Assembly: GCA_031264205.1 (NCBI GenBank)
Contig: JAISEH010000029.1
Location: forward strand, 1 to 8,501
Length of the DNA stretch: 8,501 bases
From: Candidatus Margulisiibacteriota bacterium
GTDB taxonomy: Bacteria; Margulisbacteria; Termititenacia; Termititenacales; Termititenacaceae
Reading direction: 5' to 3'
The notes under the pieces: model-generated
The model's database searches: none
Told to the model about the DNA's origin: nothing
What the model saw: the letters and a program-made list of their open reading frames with translations, nothing else
Shown: one piece after another, positions 7,324 to 8,501 of the stretch
How positions within the stretch are numbered: the stretch's first letter is position 1
Layout: each line of letters starts with the position of its first letter
Translations under genes and position numbers: made by a program

Positions 7324-7671
7324 TTACTCAATTTGTATGTAAAAGTCACAAGTATCAAAATCCACAAAGACATTTTTGTCTCGTGGCAATTGCGCATACT
7401 TGGCGAATATCTCATTCCACCATTGCCGCTGTAAATTCATGGCCTCGGCTTTCGCATTGAGAGCCGCGTTCACGAATACCTGCACCTGCTCCGGTGTAAC
7501 TCCTTGCGCTATATCCGCCGGCCGCGCCGCTTGCTCCGCCACATTTACACGATTGTTTATCAGTATCAAACTCTCCACCTCATCTCTCGTCGCCTTGATG
7601 TTCAAATCCTCTCTTTGCGGATGCACTTTCCCGCAGATCGGGCACACCTCCGGTGTCGTTTCTTTTGTCAT
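7324..7671 (-). CDS. 115-residue protein with N-terminal CPIC motif, function unknown
   Basis: The ATG at 7669-7671 has an excellent AAGGAGG site (7680-7686) 8 bases upstream. The N-terminus contains C10-P-I-C13-G-K-V-H17, a zinc-knuckle-like half site. A third and last cysteine is at 108, close to the C-terminus. Residues about 26-90 look helical: a conserved-looking TRDEVESLILINNRVN segment, ARPADIAQGVTPEQVQ, and an Ala/Gln-rich helix leading to QRQWWNEIFAKY. The tail LPRDKNVFVDFDTCDFYI resembles C-termini of small proteins of many bacteria and phages that I cannot tie to a function. There is no signal peptide, membrane segment or cysteine-rich core. It lies 156 bases downstream of a radical SAM peptide maturase on the same strand, so it may be a partner, adaptor or substrate of that enzyme, but this is inference from position only. 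The gene appears intact. Confidence 0.82.
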   Translation of the reverse strand: MTKETTPEVCPICGKVHPQREDLNIKATRDEVESLILINNRVNVAEQAARPADIAQGVTPEQVQVFVNAALNAKAEAMNLQRQWWNEIFAKYAQLPRDKNVFVDFDTCDFYIQIE

Positions 7672-7679
7672 GATTCTTT

Positions 7680-7686
7680 CCTCCTT
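7680..7686 (-). promoter_or_regulatory. Shine-Dalgarno site of the 115-residue gene
   Basis: AAGGAGG on the minus strand ends 8 bases before the ATG. It is the strongest ribosome site on that strand in this window and lies just left of the palindrome cluster. Confidence 0.65.
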
Positions 7687-7709
7687 TTTATTTTTTGCGC
7701 ATCTACCAA

Positions 7710-7827
7710 TGTTTCGCTACGCGAAACACCCCTCGGATAAAAATTTGCTTACAGCAAATTTTTATCCGCCTCCCCTTGGCAAGGGGAGGCTCCGCGCAGC
7801 GGTGGTGGGGTGCCGCTGTAAGCGGCA
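7710..7827. repeat. Cluster of five perfect short palindromes (REP/MITE-like intergenic element)
   Basis: Five hairpins with three-base loops are packed end to end. 7710-7728 has an 8-bp stem with loop TAC. 7734-7768 has a 16-bp stem, loop TAC. 7768-7790 has a 10-bp stem, loop GGC. 7792-7802 has a 4-bp stem, loop GCA. 7811-7827 has a 7-bp stem, loop GTA. An outer pair, CACCCC (7727-7732) and GGGGTG (7807-7812), makes the middle part an inverted-repeat-bounded unit. The element fills the gap between the maturase stop (7828-7830) and the ribosome site of the 115-residue gene. Sequences with CCTCCCCTT-loop-AAGGGGAGG are familiar to me as dispersed extragenic palindromes in several bacteria. No stem is followed by a U-run on the minus strand, so it is not a classic terminator, though such structure could stabilise or attenuate the transcript. 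Confidence 0.75.
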
Positions 7828-8501
7828 TTACAAAATCACTTTCCCCTCCTCATCGAACGATTTTGTCCCTTCCAGCTTGTCATACTCCTCCCAGTATCTC
7901 CGGCTCCATTTAGATTGTAGCTTGTGTATCTCGCAGATGTTCGTCTGCCGGTAAAACTCCCCCTTTTCGGCAAAGGCGCCGCCGATACACCACGCGCAAG
8001 CAGACTCCACATCACAGTTTAAGCACTTCTCGGGGGATATTTTCTTTCTCGTTTGTTGGCGGACTATCTCGAAACGTTCCTTGTGATTCAGCCCGTTCCA
8101 AACATCGCCCACATAAAAGTCCAGCTTCCTGCTATGCATCGTGTTCGGGCTGAATCTAAAACACGGGTATATTTTGCCGTTTATGGACAGGCACGGCATG
8201 GAGCCCGAGCCACACCAGCCATCATCAGGGTCCCGCATTGGCCCACCAACACCAAAAGCCTTATCAAACATGCTAACGTGCAGATCATGTCTATGTTCTA
8301 ATATATAAATTACAGACTTTTCCATTTCTCTGTCTAACAATTCTATATCGTCTTTAGTCAAACACATATTTTCAAAAATAAAATTCATGTTTACATATCT
8401 CAATCGCATTTCCTCATGTAAAAATTTTATAGATTTACTTAAATACGGTATCGTATCTTTATTGCATGTCGCTTTCGTAGCAGCATTATCTAAACCTACC
8501 C
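7828..8501 (-). CDS. C-terminal part of a SPASM-domain radical SAM peptide maturase (N-terminus beyond window)
   Basis: The frame is open from the right edge to a TAA at 7828-7830, giving 223 residues; an internal ATG at 8407-8409 is not the start, because the conserved-looking sequence continues upstream (ATKATCNKDTIPYL). The visible part carries a SPASM domain that binds auxiliary iron-sulfur clusters. Counting from the window edge, C96-x11-G-x4-C113 is followed by C159-x2-C162-x5-C168-x2-C171 and C189. The segment SACAWC followed by TNICEIHK is reminiscent of radical SAM maturases of the CXXX-repeat peptide type, which install crosslinks in ribosomally made peptides. That subfamily call is from memory of motifs and is tentative. 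The catalytic CxxxCxxC cluster must lie to the right of the window. The DNA beyond about 8260 is clearly more AT-rich than lepA or the slipin gene, which suggests acquisition by transfer. Confidence 0.85.
   Translation of the reverse strand, partial: VGLDNAATKATCNKDTIPYLSKSIKFLHEEMRLRYVNMNFIFENMCLTKDDIELLDREMEKSVIYILEHRHDLHVSMFDKAFGVGGPMRDPDDGWCGSGSMPCLSINGKIYPCFRFSPNTMHSRKLDFYVGDVWNGLNHKERFEIVRQQTRKKISPEKCLNCDVESACAWCIGGAFAEKGEFYRQTNICEIHKLQSKWSRRYWEEYDKLEGTKSFDEEGKVIL

Noticed and set aside
7324..7671. 115-residue protein as a CXXX-repeat precursor
   Set aside because: It has only three cysteines and no repeated CXXX spacing; it remains only a possible partner or atypical substrate.
7695..7913. 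Plus-strand small frames crossing the palindrome cluster, considered as a short peptide gene
   Set aside because: They read through the hairpins and the antisense of the maturase 3' end and have no ribosome site or conserved-looking sequence.

Overview
The window reads as chromosomal DNA of a bacterium with an outer membrane. Evidence for this is a very large secreted, beta-rich protein at the left end, alongside bacterial housekeeping genes (hemW-type radical SAM protein, lepA). The repeats in the large protein and the peptide-maturase family at the right end are familiar from anaerobes and candidate phyla, but I cannot name the phylum. Most of the DNA has moderate to high GC. Two stretches are clearly AT-rich: the 5' part of hemW and the visible part of the right-end radical SAM gene. 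All genes but one lie on the minus strand, so transcription runs mainly right to left.

Layout, left to right. Positions 1-3247 hold a large exported protein that runs off the left edge. It overlaps by 4 bases the end of hemW (3244-4335), so the two are probably co-transcribed and translationally coupled. Next is a 49-residue orphan gene on the plus strand (4417-4566), which meets a slipin/stomatin gene (4571-5344) tail to tail. Upstream of the slipin is lepA (5443-7239). At the right end are a 115-residue protein with an N-terminal CPIC motif (7324-7671) and the C-terminal 223 residues of a SPASM-type radical SAM peptide maturase (7828-8501, truncated by the window edge). The 156 bases between these two carry a dense series of perfect short palindromes.

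Functionally, lepA, the slipin and hemW are conserved core genes. The more interesting parts are the two ends. The right end looks like the edge of a radical SAM peptide-modification locus whose precursor is either the 115-residue protein or lies outside the window. The left end is a giant envelope protein with about five copies of a motif resembling repeats in SprA-like outer-membrane proteins. No tRNA, rRNA, CRISPR array or transposase gene is visible, and no stretch over 300 bases lacks a gene.
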